Shown in pieces: positions 48,660 through 56,922 of a stretch of 56,922 bases of DNA. Origin of the DNA: Verrucomicrobiota bacterium (lineage in GTDB: Bacteria > Verrucomicrobiota > Verrucomicrobiia > Limisphaerales > SIBE01); contig VHDE01000025.1 in the NCBI GenBank assembly GCA_016871515.1, forward strand, positions 1 through 56,922, read 5' to 3'. Under the pieces are notes generated by a model, which saw nothing but the letters and a program-made list of their open reading frames with translations, did not search any database and was not told where the DNA came from. Each line of letters starts with the position of its first letter. Position 1 is the stretch's first letter. The position numbers and the translations under genes were made by a program.

Positions 48660-51476
48660 ATGACCAGTGCCGAAGTTCGCCAGTCGTTTCTCGACTTCTT
48701 CAAGTCGAAGCAGCACACCATTGTGCCGTCTTCGAGCCTCATGCCCGATGCGCCGAACCTTTTGTTCACGAACGCCGGCATGAACCAATTCGTCCCGATC
48801 TTCCTCGGCCAACGCAAAGCCGATGTGGACCGCTGGCCCGGGGCGGTCCCGAGTTTGGCGACGCGCGCCGCCGATACGCAGAAGTGCATCCGCGCGGGCG
48901 GCAAACACAACGACCTCGAAGATGTCGGGCTCGACACGTATCACCACACGTTCTTCGAGATGCTCGGCAATTGGAGTTTCGGGGATTACTTCAAAAAGGA
49001 AGCGATTGAATGGGCTTGGGAACTTGTCACCGGCGTTTGGAAGTTCCCGAAAGAGCGGCTTTACGCGACTGTTTATAATCCCGATCCGACGAAGGGTGAT
49101 CCGAGCGAGTTCGATCAGGAAGCTTACGATCACTGGGCGCGGCTCTTTCAAGCCGCTGGCCTCGATCCGAAGGTCCACATCGTTTATGGCAATAAGAAGG
49201 ACAATTTCTGGATGATGGGCGATACCGGCCCCTGTGGACCGTGCAGCGAGATTCACGTGGACCTCACGCCGAAAGGCGATACGCGCGGTTCGCTCGTGAA
49301 CAAAGGCGATGCCCGCTGCATCGAGATTTGGAACCTCGTCTTCATCCAGTTCAACGCGAATCCGGATGGCGCATTCTCGCCGTTGCCCGCCAAGCATGTC
49401 GATACCGGCATGGGTTTCGAGCGCGTCACCTCGATCATGCAAGGGACGAAAGGCTTCGAAGACTTTGCCAACGCGAAGATTTCCAATTACGAGACCGATA
49501 TTTTCCGGCCGATCTTTGATGAGATCGAGAAGCTGAGCGGGAGGAAATATGGCTCGACACTCCCGAAGGCCGGCAGCACGGGCGACACCGAGCAGGAGAA
49601 GACGGACGTTGCGTTCCGTGTCATTGCCGATCACATCCGCACACTAAGCTTCGCGATTGCGGATGGCATTCAACCGGGCAACAACGACCGCAATTATGTT
49701 CTACGGCGGATTCTGCGCCGCGCGGTGCGGTATGGCCGGTCGCTTGGATTTTGTGAACCCTTCTTTTACAAGTTGGTTGATGTGCTACCTGAGACAATGG
49801 GGCATGTGTTTCCCGAAATTCGAACACGCAGACAGCATGTGCAAGACGTGATTCGGGCGGAAGAAGAGGCGTTTAACAAGACGTTGGACCGAGGGATCGC
49901 GATTTTTACGCAATATGTTGATCTTGCGTCAAAGCTCGGAACTTCAAAAGACAACGCCGTCCAGCTAATGAATACTCCGGTCGAGTTTGCGGGCGCTTGG
50001 GCTTTCGAACTTTACGACACGTACGGCTTTCCTCTCGATCTCACCGAACTCATGGCTCGCGAACGTGGGCTAACTGTAGATGTCGCTGAATTCAACCGCT
50101 TGATGGAAGAACAGCGCGAGCGCGCTCGCAAAGCACAGAAGAAACAAATCATCGAAGTCTCCCAGCTCGAAACGACGGCGCCCACCAAATTCATCGGTTA
50201 CGACAATTTGGAGACAACAACCAAAATCCTCGAAGTCGTGAGCCTGAAGGACAAGCTCGCTGTAATTCTGGATGCGAGCTCTTGCTACGCCGAGATGGGA
50301 GGGCAAGTCGGAGACACCGGCGAATTGAGCGGCGGGGGCCAGCTTTGGCGCATTGTGAATACGCAGAAGAGCGGCAATACGTGGCTGCATTTCCTCGGAT
50401 CTGAAATCTCAAATTCCGAATCTCAAATCTCAGATGCGCCAGTCGTCGGCTCGAGTGTCACCCTTTCCGTCGATGCTCCGCGACGTTATGCGATCCAGCG
50501 CCACCACACGGTCACGCATCTGTTCCATTGGGCACTGCATGAGGTGGTGAGCCGCGACGCCACGCAGAAAGGTTCCTACGTCGGGCCGGAGAAACTAACC
50601 TTCGATTTCAACAGCGCCCCGCTGACGCCGCAGCAGATCGCCGAGATCGAGAAATTGGTCAACGAACGCATCGTCGAAAACGCTGCCGTCTCGTGGATCG
50701 AAGTTCCTTACGCGGATGTGAAAGCTCGCAAGGACGTGCTGCAGTTCTTTGGTGACAAATACGGCGAGACCGTCCGCGTTGTGCAGATTGGCGGCGCAGC
50801 GAAGGAATTGAACGGTTACTCGATGGAGCTTTGCGGCGGCACACACACACGAGCGACGGGTGAGATCGGGTTATTCCGAGTCGTGGGCGAGTCTGCCATT
50901 GCGGCGGGCGTGCGGCGAATCGAAGCGCTGGCGGGCATGGAAGCGTGCCGCAGAGCGAATGAAGAGTTGCAACTGATCAAGTCGATTGCGGGCAAGATCA
51001 ATTCACCGATTGGCGAGCTCGAGAAAAAGATTGAGGCGTTACTCGCGCAACAGAAAGACTTGGAAAAGCAGCTCAAGGCGATGCAGCAAAAGGAAGCGTC
51101 GAACACGGCGCGTGGATTGTTGACCAAGGCGCAGGAGTTCGGAAGTCAGACCACGCCTGCACAGCAGCAGCTGCGGGCCATCATTGAAAACCTTGGGACA
51201 GCCGATAGCGATTATCTGCAAGCGATCGCCGATGCGCTGAAGTCGCAATTCAAGGGCGTGATCGTTCTGGGCGGTGCGAACAATGGCGCGGTGGCGCTCG
51301 TGGCTGCCGTTTCACCGGAATTCACATCGAGAGTGCAAGCGGGCAAACTCATTCAGACGATTGCCCCGATTGTCGGCGGCAAAGGCGGTGGCAAACCGGA
51401 CAACGCGCGTGGCGGCGGCAAAGATGCCAGCAAACTGGACGAAGCGCTGGCCAAGGCGAAGAGCTTGCTTGCGTAA
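48660..51476 (+). CDS. alaS: Alanyl-tRNA synthetase
   Basis: A 938-residue class II synthetase with all parts: aminoacylation domain (VRQSFLDFFKSKQHTIVPSS, GGKHNDLEDVGLDTYHHTFF, GPCGPCSEIHVD), tRNA-recognition domain, editing domain (zinc-site HHTVTHLFH about residue 615 and CGGTH at 725-729) and C-terminal C-Ala (GVIVLGGANNGAVALVAAVS). The start is directly followed by the family sequence. Residues 581-592 (SEISNSESQISD) are encoded by a dispersed-repeat-like stretch at 50400-50435 in the linker before the editing domain. Charges tRNA-Ala and clears Ser/Gly mischarging. Confidence 0.97.
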   Translation: MTSAEVRQSFLDFFKSKQHTIVPSSSLMPDAPNLLFTNAGMNQFVPIFLGQRKADVDRWPGAVPSLATRAADTQKCIRAGGKHNDLEDVGLDTYHHTFFEMLGNWSFGDYFKKEAIEWAWELVTGVWKFPKERLYATVYNPDPTKGDPSEFDQEAYDHWARLFQAAGLDPKVHIVYGNKKDNFWMMGDTGPCGPCSEIHVDLTPKGDTRGSLVNKGDARCIEIWNLVFIQFNANPDGAFSPLPAKHVDTGMGFERVTSIMQGTKGFEDFANAKISNYETDIFRPIFDEIEKLSGRKYGSTLPKAGSTGDTEQEKTDVAFRVIADHIRTLSFAIADGIQPGNNDRNYVLRRILRRAVRYGRSLGFCEPFFYKLVDVLPETMGHVFPEIRTRRQHVQDVIRAEEEAFNKTLDRGIAIFTQYVDLASKLGTSKDNAVQLMNTPVEFAGAWAFELYDTYGFPLDLTELMARERGLTVDVAEFNRLMEEQRERARKAQKKQIIEVSQLETTAPTKFIGYDNLETTTKILEVVSLKDKLAVILDASSCYAEMGGQVGDTGELSGGGQLWRIVNTQKSGNTWLHFLGSEISNSESQISDAPVVGSSVTLSVDAPRRYAIQRHHTVTHLFHWALHEVVSRDATQKGSYVGPEKLTFDFNSAPLTPQQIAEIEKLVNERIVENAAVSWIEVPYADVKARKDVLQFFGDKYGETVRVVQIGGAAKELNGYSMELCGGTHTRATGEIGLFRVVGESAIAAGVRRIEALAGMEACRRANEELQLIKSIAGKINSPIGELEKKIEALLAQQKDLEKQLKAMQQKEASNTARGLLTKAQEFGSQTTPAQQQLRAIIENLGTADSDYLQAIADALKSQFKGVIVLGGANNGAVALVAAVSPEFTSRVQAGKLIQTIAPIVGGKGGGKPDNARGGGKDASKLDEALAKAKSLLA
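50400..50435. repeat. Palindromic repeat in frame within alaS
   Basis: TCTGAAATCTCAAATTCCGA, then ATCTCAAATCTCAGAT: begins and ends as ATCTGA/TCAGAT and repeats AAATCTC. It makes 12 extra residues, Ser/Glu/Ile-rich, without breaking the frame. Similar wording occurs in the intergenic region at 32204-32498. Confidence 0.65.
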
Positions 51477-51504
51477 GCGGGCGTGATTGCGCGAAAGTAG
51501 TCCT

Positions 51505-51708
51505 ATGTTGCCGGATGAACAAACGACTCCCGAGCAATACGAAGCGTTGCGGCGAATGTCCCCCGGACGCCGGTTGGCGCTGGCTGAGCAACTTTACCGG
51601 ACGGCGCGTCGGTTGAAGACGGCCTGGGTTTGCGCCCAACATCCCGACTGGACAGATGACCAAGTACGGCGTGAAGTAACGCGCATTTTCCTGCATGCCC
51701 GAAGCTGA
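51505..51708 (+). CDS. Small helical protein paired with a nucleotidyltransferase
   Basis: A 67-residue protein from the ATG at 51505 (one at 51487 is possible): PEQYEALRRMSPGRRLALAE, QLYRTARRLKTAWVCAQHPD, then WTDDQVRREVTRIFLHARS. Highly charged and mostly helical; no domain named by me. It overlaps the nucleotidyltransferase gene by 14 bases, which implies joint expression. May be a regulatory or antitoxin-like partner. Confidence 0.75.
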   Translation: MLPDEQTTPEQYEALRRMSPGRRLALAEQLYRTARRLKTAWVCAQHPDWTDDQVRREVTRIFLHARS

Positions 51709-52252
51709 ACTTTGCCTGCTTTTCGTCCGCCCTCTCAATCGCCTTCACATTCGATACATCGTGAGTGGCAGTATCGCAGCAATACTCTATGGCGAACCGC
51801 GTCTCACTCACGACATTGATTTTGTTGTCTTTCTTCGAACCGAAGACATTCGTCGACTCTCGGAGACCTTCCCGTCGTTGGAATATTACCTTCCCCCTCC
51901 CGACGTGATCGCGGTCGAGATTGCGCGGGAGCAAAGGGGGCACTTCAATCTCATTCACATCGATTCGGGCTTTAAAGCTGATTTTTACACCAGCGGTCGC
52001 GACGAGTTACACGCTTGGGCCTTCCGTAATGCGCGCCAGCTTGAGTTCGCTGGCGAACCGATGACGGTTGCTCCTCCGGAGTATGTGATTGTCCGCAAGT
52101 TAGAGTACTTTCGCGAAGGCGGATCTGAAAAGCATCTGCGGGATATCCGATCGATGCTCGCCGTTTCCGGTAACCAGATCAAATCGGACGAGTTAAGCGA
52201 ATGGATTCGGCGCCGAGGGCTGGAGGCCCAGTGGAAGCAAGTTTCTGTGTGA
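51695..52252 (+). CDS. Nucleotidyltransferase-fold protein
   Basis: A 185-residue protein of the Pol beta-like fold: GSIAAILYGEPRLTHDIDFV carries the Gly-Ser and the two metal Asp (40 and 42); the third Asp is probably Asp96 in GFKADFY. The C-terminal part has VAPPEYVIVRKLEYFREGGS and KHLRDIRSMLAVSG, a conserved helical element in small nucleotidyltransferases of the AbiEii/MNT type. Could modify RNA or protein, or act as toxin; inference only. Neighbour: the 67-residue gene upstream. Confidence 0.8.
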   Translation: MPEAELCLLFVRPLNRLHIRYIVSGSIAAILYGEPRLTHDIDFVVFLRTEDIRRLSETFPSLEYYLPPPDVIAVEIAREQRGHFNLIHIDSGFKADFYTSGRDELHAWAFRNARQLEFAGEPMTVAPPEYVIVRKLEYFREGGSEKHLRDIRSMLAVSGNQIKSDELSEWIRRRGLEAQWKQVSV

Positions 52253-52266
52253 GATGGAAGCCGGAG

Positions 52267-53784
52267 CTACTCTTCGAGCTCGGCTTCAATCTTCAGCAAT
52301 TCGGCTTGTGATTTGGCTTGCGGTAATGGTCCTTTGAAATGGCCGCGCACCGCGACAAAATATAGGATGATCAGCGCCGCGAATGTGCCGCCAAAGATGT
52401 AACCCGTCAGATCGTTTGGCGGCAAAACAAACAGCACGGTGATGAATGCGATCCAGATCAGGGCGGCTGTGTTCACTGCGACGCTCCAGCCGCCGAGGCT
52501 CCAGGGACCATTCGCGCGAGATGTCCAGACGCCTTTCCGGACCGCCCGCAACTTGAGCAGCAGCGGAATGCCATAGGAAAGATAAAGGCCAATCGTGCTG
52601 ATGCCGGTCACGGCGGGGTACAATTTCGAAAAACTCAGTCGCGTGGGAAAGGCCGCGACCAACGCAAGGATCAAGCAAGGAAGGAGAAAGGAAAGAATCG
52701 CCGCGAGCCAGACGCCTGCGGCCGGCGTGCGATAGCGGCGGCTGACGGTGGCGAATAAATGGGAAAACGGCATTCCCTTGTCGCGCGCGAACGCGAAGAT
52801 CATGCGAGAGGTCGAAGTGACGCACGACAAACCGCAAAACCACATGGCCAGCGTCACGATCCAAAGCACCGCGCGGCCGAACGTCCCGCCGAGCGCTTGT
52901 TCGAAAATGTAGATGAATGGGTTGGTTGCGGCCGCCGTCGCGCCAAGGTCTTTGATCGCCAGCGTGACGAAGATCAGCATGAGATAGCCGAAGATTCCGG
53001 AAATGACCACCGAGAGATAAATCCCCCACGGGGCACTGACACGAGCGTTCTTGGTTTCTTCGATAGTATGCGCTGACGCGTCGTAACCAGTGTAAGTCCA
53101 CTGTGCTTGGAGCAGTCCGCCAAGAAACGCAAACCAGTATGGTTGATTCTCGATGGTGGTGAACGTTTGCGTAAACACCCAGCTCACTGGTTGCTTCGGT
53201 GCGAAAAACGCCAACGCCAGCACCACGACTGCGACGCCCGCAATGTGATAAACGGCACTGAAATCGTTAAGCCGTGCGACGGTGCGGATGCCGATGTGGT
53301 TCAGAATTGCGTGCGACAGCAGCAATGCGCCGAAGACCAACATAAAATTGCGGGGCGTTTCTTCCAGGCCGAGCAGCGGGGTGATGAATTGCGCGCAGCC
53401 GTAATCAATACCGGCAATGGCAGCAATGAGCCCCACCAAATTCAGCCAAGCGGCAATCCAGCCCCAAGTCGGTCCGCCCAGCAGCGATGCCCAGTGATAC
53501 AACGCGCCGGAAGTCGGAATGGCCGAAGCCAATTCTGCTAACGCCGCGGCGACGAAAAGGACAAAAAGCGTTACCAACGGCCAGCCAATACTCATCACGA
53601 CCGGTCCGCCGGCGTTGAGACCAACGCCGTAGAGCGTCACGGCGCCTGTCAGGATCGAGATAATGGAGAAGGAAATCGCAAAGTTGGAGAACCCTCCCAT
53701 CTCGCGAAGCAGTTGTTGCGCGTAACCGAATTCGTGCAGCACCGCCTTGTCGCGGTCGGTAGAATCTTGGGCGGGATGGGTCAC
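52267..53784 (-). CDS. APC-superfamily amino acid permease
   Basis: A 505-residue protein with 12 membrane helices. The N-terminus has YAQQLLREMGGFSNFAISFS, typical of the amino-acid/choline transporter group, then AALAELASAIPTSGALYHWA, QWTYTGYDASAHTIEETKNA, and TSTSRMIFAFARDKGMPFSH. It imports or exchanges an amino acid or amine; substrate not deducible. A 48-residue membrane protein gene lies 15 bases upstream on the same strand. Confidence 0.92.
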   Translation of the reverse strand: MTHPAQDSTDRDKAVLHEFGYAQQLLREMGGFSNFAISFSIISILTGAVTLYGVGLNAGGPVVMSIGWPLVTLFVLFVAAALAELASAIPTSGALYHWASLLGGPTWGWIAAWLNLVGLIAAIAGIDYGCAQFITPLLGLEETPRNFMLVFGALLLSHAILNHIGIRTVARLNDFSAVYHIAGVAVVVLALAFFAPKQPVSWVFTQTFTTIENQPYWFAFLGGLLQAQWTYTGYDASAHTIEETKNARVSAPWGIYLSVVISGIFGYLMLIFVTLAIKDLGATAAATNPFIYIFEQALGGTFGRAVLWIVTLAMWFCGLSCVTSTSRMIFAFARDKGMPFSHLFATVSRRYRTPAAGVWLAAILSFLLPCLILALVAAFPTRLSFSKLYPAVTGISTIGLYLSYGIPLLLKLRAVRKGVWTSRANGPWSLGGWSVAVNTAALIWIAFITVLFVLPPNDLTGYIFGGTFAALIILYFVAVRGHFKGPLPQAKSQAELLKIEAELEE

Positions 53785-53799
53785 AAGGTTTTCGTGGAA

Positions 53800-53946
53800 T
53801 TACGAATCGGGCCGGCCGCGGAAGTGTTCGTGCTGTTCGTCGCGAAAGCGGCGGACCTCAGCGTGAGCTTTCGTTCCGAGAAACCAAGCACAGGCGCTTA
53901 CGATGACTAACAGTGCTGCGCCGATGATGATCCCGTATTGATCCAT
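53800..53946 (-). CDS. 48-residue single-helix membrane protein upstream of the permease
   Basis: Reads MDQYGIIIGAALLVIVSACA, WFLGTKAHAEVRRFRDEQHE, HFRGRPDS: a membrane helix (about residues 5-23) then a charged tail. ATG at 53946, TAA at 53800-53802. Same strand and 15 bases before the permease start, so co-transcription is likely. No known family; it may be a small accessory subunit or a leader peptide. Confidence 0.6.
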   Translation of the reverse strand: MDQYGIIIGAALLVIVSACAWFLGTKAHAEVRRFRDEQHEHFRGRPDS

Positions 53947-54185
53947 GTGGGCTCCAGTGCCAAGTGACTGTGTTTGCGCAACCGCGGCGCTCGTCCGAGT
54001 GCAAGCTGGCGACGGCAGAAGTATCGGGTGCCTGGGATGCTTTCAAGACAATTCCATGGCGGGATGAATCCCAAGGGCAATGCCGTGGTGAACCTTGTTT
54101 GCCAGAAACTGAGGTGCACCCTGTTCCGGCCCGACGGTTTATGGGAAGAGTTGATTCCAGCTCCGCGCCAGGCAGAATCCAACGT

Positions 54186-56585
54186 ATGAATCCACGATTC
54201 CTAACCCACCGCCTTTGTTTCTTCGGCGTCTTGTTTTTACTTGGCTTAGGCCAAATCATCAGCCGCGCGCTCGAACCAATTCCAGACAAACTCGTCGTGT
54301 TAACGTTCGATGATTCTGTGGCCTCCCATCATTCGGTTGTTCGGCCACTGCTGAAGAAGTATGGCTTTGGTGCGACATTCTTCATTACGGAAGGATTTTC
54401 GTTTCGAACGAACAAGATGGATTACATGACTTGGGAACAGATTGCCGAGTTGCATCGGGATGGCTTCGAGATCGGCAATCACACCCGCGACCACATGGGG
54501 GTGAACGCCGGGAACGTCAACAAACTGCCAGAACAGATTGAAGCCATCAACGCGCGTTGCGCGGAGCACGGGATTCCCAAGCCAACCAGTTTCGCCTATC
54601 CCGGAAATGCCATCACAACGAACGCGTTTCCAATTCTTAAACAATTGGGAATTCGATTTGCACGTCGAGGCGGCGCCCCGGAACATCCTTACGACGAAGG
54701 CAGGGGCTTCGCATTTGAACCGGGCCTCGATCATCCGCTCTTGATTCCATCCGCCGGAGACGGACGGCCGAAATGGACTTTGGCGGATTTGCAGCGAGCC
54801 GTGCAACAGGCGCGCAACGGCCGGATCGCGGTCCTCCAATTCCATGGTGTCCCTGACAATGAACATCCCTGGGTTCACACGCCGCCAGCATTGTTCGAGC
54901 AATATCTGGAGTACCTTCATCGAAATGGCTATCGCGTGATGGCGCTGCGCGACTTGGCGCGATTTGTCGATCCGAACACAGCGCCTGCCGATGCGACAAT
55001 TGTCATCGAGCAGCGCAAACGTGTTCCGGAGAAAACGACGAAGGTCCGCGGTGGAGCAATCGACGAGAAGACAAGGCGCTTCCTGGCGGCGCGGCTCTAC
55101 ATTCGCGACGAAACCGGCCACTGGTTCTTTCCGGATTCGGCCTCGAGAGACGGGACGGCGATTACGTACCAGCGTGGAAACCGGGGGAACACTAACGCTG
55201 TTGAGATGCACACGACGTTGTCGGCCCACCCATTCGAACTTCAGCTGCCACCGGGCCGCTACACGTTTCTGGCGGAGCATGGCAAAGAATACTTTCCTGC
55301 GCGGCGCGATGTGACTATCGGTGAGCATCCGACTGAGATTGCAATCCCGTTGCGGCGATTGATTGACATGCCCGCGCGAGGCTGGTTTTCGGGCGACACG
55401 CACACGCATCGCGACCCGGCAGAATTGCCTAACGTGATCGCGGCCGAGGATGTCAACGTCGTCTTTCCCATGGTCTATTGGACGACTGACGCGGATGTTT
55501 CCCCGATGCAGAGCGGGCGCAATTTCAAGGGCGATTTCACGCCGGCGCCGGTGCATGTCGATGCGACCCACGTCTTTTATCCACGCAACACCGAGTACGA
55601 GATTTTCTCGACGGCGAAGCGGTCGCACACGCTGGGGGCCCTGCTGGTCGTCAATCACAAGTCGGTGTTCGATTTGCCCGCGCTGCCGATCAGCCGAGTG
55701 GCTGAGCGAGCCCGTGCGGAAGGCGCCCTGCTCGATCTGGAAAAGCACAATTGGGATTGGTCGATGGCATTGGCGTCGATTGTTCGGCCCGATCTTTTTG
55801 AATTGGCGAACAACCATCATTGGCGCGTGGATTACTCGATTAAGAATTGGGCCGTGCCTGCGCCCGCGTGGATGAAGATCGGAACAGGCACTGGGACTGA
55901 GCGCGAGTGGACGCTGTACGGATTCCTTAACTATTACGCGCTCTTGAATTGTGGCTTTCGCTTGCAACCGGCAGCCGGGACCGCAAATGGGGTTCACCCG
56001 GTCCCGCTGGCTTTCAGCCGCGTCTACGTGCATTTGCCGCGCGGCTTCAGTTATGACGGTTGGGTGGATGGATTGAAGAATGGACGCAGTTTTGTAACGA
56101 CCGGGCCAATGCTGTTTGCAGAGGTGAACGGGGAAAAATCCGGACATGTGTTCAAATCAAGAGGTAGAAGCAATCGGCGGTTTCGGCTTTCCGGCGAAGT
56201 CGTGAGCATCGAACCCGCGACCAGGATCGAAGTAATCGTCAACGGCGAAGTCGCGCGAACTTTTCAACCGAAGCGTAAAGAGACCAAAACCGGGGCGCAC
56301 GAGGCCCGTTTCGACGCGACCGTGGAACTCGATGGTTCTGGTTGGATGGCGGTGCGGTGTTGGGAGGAACGAGCGGAAGGCCGATTCCGTTTCGCTCATA
56401 CGGCGCCGTGGTTCGTCGAAGTTTCCGGCAAACCGCTTCGTCCGCGGCGCGAGGAAGTCGAGTTTTTGGTCAAGCGTGTCCAAGATGAGATCGCTCGGAG
56501 CGGTTCGCTTTTGCCTCCCGCAGCCTTGGAAGAGTATCGCCGCGCGCTTGCCGCTTACGAAGCACTCTTGTCCACGGCCCGGTAA
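54186..56585 (+). CDS. Exported polysaccharide deacetylase fused to a PHP-like metallohydrolase
   Basis: A 799-residue protein from the ATG at 54186, which starts a signal peptide (~1-28). Residues ~30-265 are a NodB/CE4 deacetylase domain: VVLTFDDSVASH with Asp42/Asp43, His99 and His103 in GNHTRDH, FAYPGNA, and VLQFHGVPD near its end. Residues ~300-395 are a beta linker domain. From ~396 a PHP/CehA-like domain: WFSGDTHTHRD with His406 and His408, LLVVNHKSVFDLPAL and LFELANNHHWRV. The C-terminus is beta-rich with a final helix. CE4 domains remove acetyl groups from chitin or peptidoglycan glycans. The combination suggests linked carbohydrate/ester cleavage outside the cell; inference. Confidence 0.85.
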   Translation: MNPRFLTHRLCFFGVLFLLGLGQIISRALEPIPDKLVVLTFDDSVASHHSVVRPLLKKYGFGATFFITEGFSFRTNKMDYMTWEQIAELHRDGFEIGNHTRDHMGVNAGNVNKLPEQIEAINARCAEHGIPKPTSFAYPGNAITTNAFPILKQLGIRFARRGGAPEHPYDEGRGFAFEPGLDHPLLIPSAGDGRPKWTLADLQRAVQQARNGRIAVLQFHGVPDNEHPWVHTPPALFEQYLEYLHRNGYRVMALRDLARFVDPNTAPADATIVIEQRKRVPEKTTKVRGGAIDEKTRRFLAARLYIRDETGHWFFPDSASRDGTAITYQRGNRGNTNAVEMHTTLSAHPFELQLPPGRYTFLAEHGKEYFPARRDVTIGEHPTEIAIPLRRLIDMPARGWFSGDTHTHRDPAELPNVIAAEDVNVVFPMVYWTTDADVSPMQSGRNFKGDFTPAPVHVDATHVFYPRNTEYEIFSTAKRSHTLGALLVVNHKSVFDLPALPISRVAERARAEGALLDLEKHNWDWSMALASIVRPDLFELANNHHWRVDYSIKNWAVPAPAWMKIGTGTGTEREWTLYGFLNYYALLNCGFRLQPAAGTANGVHPVPLAFSRVYVHLPRGFSYDGWVDGLKNGRSFVTTGPMLFAEVNGEKSGHVFKSRGRSNRRFRLSGEVVSIEPATRIEVIVNGEVARTFQPKRKETKTGAHEARFDATVELDGSGWMAVRCWEERAEGRFRFAHTAPWFVEVSGKPLRPRREEVEFLVKRVQDEIARSGSLLPPAALEEYRRALAAYEALLSTAR

Positions 56586-56637
56586 AAGCGCAAGCGCACG
56601 CCCCTGGTTCGCCTCAGTGCATCCACAAGTCGTCGGC

Positions 56638-56686
56638 GTAACGCAGACTTTCAGTCTGCCGTATCGCAGAATTGCATTTGAGGACG
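56638..56686. repeat. REP-like repeat (copy 4)
   Basis: GTAAC, GCAGACT-TTC-AGTCTGC (56643-56659), CGTATCGCAG, then a degenerate second hairpin. Nearly identical to 40681-40715 apart from compensatory changes in the stem (GACT...AGTC versus GAGT...ACTC), which indicates selection for the hairpin. Confidence 0.75.
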
Positions 56687-56747
56687 CGCTAACGTACAAA
56701 AACCGCAAGTACAGTCTTACAGTCAACCCACACGCCGATATGCAAAA

Positions 56748-56922
56748 ATGAAATCCCGGTCCACGACCCATATCACTTGCCAGAAACGCTCCCGCGCGTT
56801 CACGTTGATCGAACTTTTGGTGGTTATTGCGATTATCGCGATTTTGGCTGGGATGCTTCTGCCGGCTTTGGCTAAAGCGAAAACCAAGGCGCAGGGGATC
56901 ATGTGCTTGAACAATCACAAGC
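56748..56922 (+). CDS. Prepilin-type N-terminal cleavage/methylation protein (runs off right edge)
   Basis: The first 58 codons are visible. After a basic leader ([20 protein letters not shown]) comes [20 protein letters not shown], the class III signal with cleavage before Phe, and [17 protein letters not shown]. This is the type II pseudopilin family amplified in Verrucomicrobia and Lentisphaerae. The rest is outside the window. Confidence 0.9.
   Translation, partial: MKSRSTTHITCQKRSRAFTLIELLVVIAIIAILAGMLLPALAKAKTKAQGIMCLNNHK

Noticed and set aside
48594..49634. Open frame of 346 codons on the minus strand
   Set aside because: Antisense to alaS, which has full family motifs; no recognisable protein.
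54300..56147. Open frame of 615 codons on the minus strand
   Set aside because: Antisense to the deacetylase-PHP gene; its translation is Arg/His-rich and shows no domain.
1..56922. CRISPR array, tRNA and rRNA genes
   Set aside because: No regular repeat-spacer pattern, no cloverleaf with a GTTCGA-type T arm, and no rRNA sequence were recognised by eye; a covariance-model scan was not possible.

Overview
The window reads as chromosomal DNA of a Verrucomicrobiota bacterium, probably near the Pedosphaera/Limisphaera lineages. This is inferred from the prepilin-type N-terminus at the right edge ([18 protein letters not shown] followed by LLPALAKAK), the many dispersed hairpin repeats, GC-rich genes with short overlaps, and the gene repertoire. 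There is no rRNA, no CRISPR array and no tRNA that I could recognise.

Layout. 1-4.1 kb: remnant of an ISL3-family transposase, a HAD-Nudix fusion, a secreted PHP-type metallohydrolase, and a frameshifted, truncated PstB-like ATPase. 4.1-6.5 kb: ynjD-ynjC ABC transporter genes. 6.7-10.6 kb: minus-strand cluster of zinc metallopeptidase, CBM48 protein, hflK, hflC and exoD. 11.2-14.7 kb: a histidine kinase and an NtrC-type sigma-54 activator. 14.7-17.7 kb: msrB, a SPASM-like radical SAM enzyme and ynjB, the binding protein that belongs with ynjCD. 17.9-19.1 kb: UVR-motif protein and YqeY.

19.2-27.5 kb: an aa3-type cytochrome c oxidase locus on the minus strand (cupredoxin, ctaA, ctaB, coxA, coxC, coxD, two small membrane proteins, coxB, sco, DUF420/CtaM-like). 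A perfect TTGTGAA-N4-TTCACAA palindrome (Rex-like, also CRP-like) lies just upstream, and a second promoter precedes coxA. 27.9-34.7 kb: M64 peptidase, DUF192 lipoprotein, hemL, ruvX, truA, trmL and a Sel1-repeat protein. 35.0-39.2 kb: an envelope lipoprotein cluster (glycine-zipper protein, LpoB-like, COG3014-like, YcfL-like and an unknown protein) with a different hairpin repeat in three of its gaps.

39.4-43.5 kb: hisF, a DUF486 protein, hisI, a membrane protein and trpE. 43.6-45.5 kb: a truncated class III nucleotide cyclase joined to a 5'-truncated RAYT (REP-associated tyrosine transposase), then a PemK-type toxin pair. 45.5-48.3 kb: enolase-superfamily enzyme and an unusual aldehyde dehydrogenase. 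48.7-51.5 kb: alaS, carrying an in-frame dispersed repeat. 51.5-54 kb: a small protein plus nucleotidyltransferase pair, and an amino-acid permease preceded by an unlisted 48-residue membrane protein. 54.2-56.6 kb: polysaccharide deacetylase fused to a PHP-like metallohydrolase. Right edge: start of a prepilin-like pseudopilin.

The most notable points are the putative redox/CRP-family operator at the oxidase locus, the radical SAM enzyme translationally coupled to a YnjB binding protein, the repeat that has become part of the AlaRS coding sequence, and several families of two-hairpin repeats in a window that also holds a RAYT transposase.
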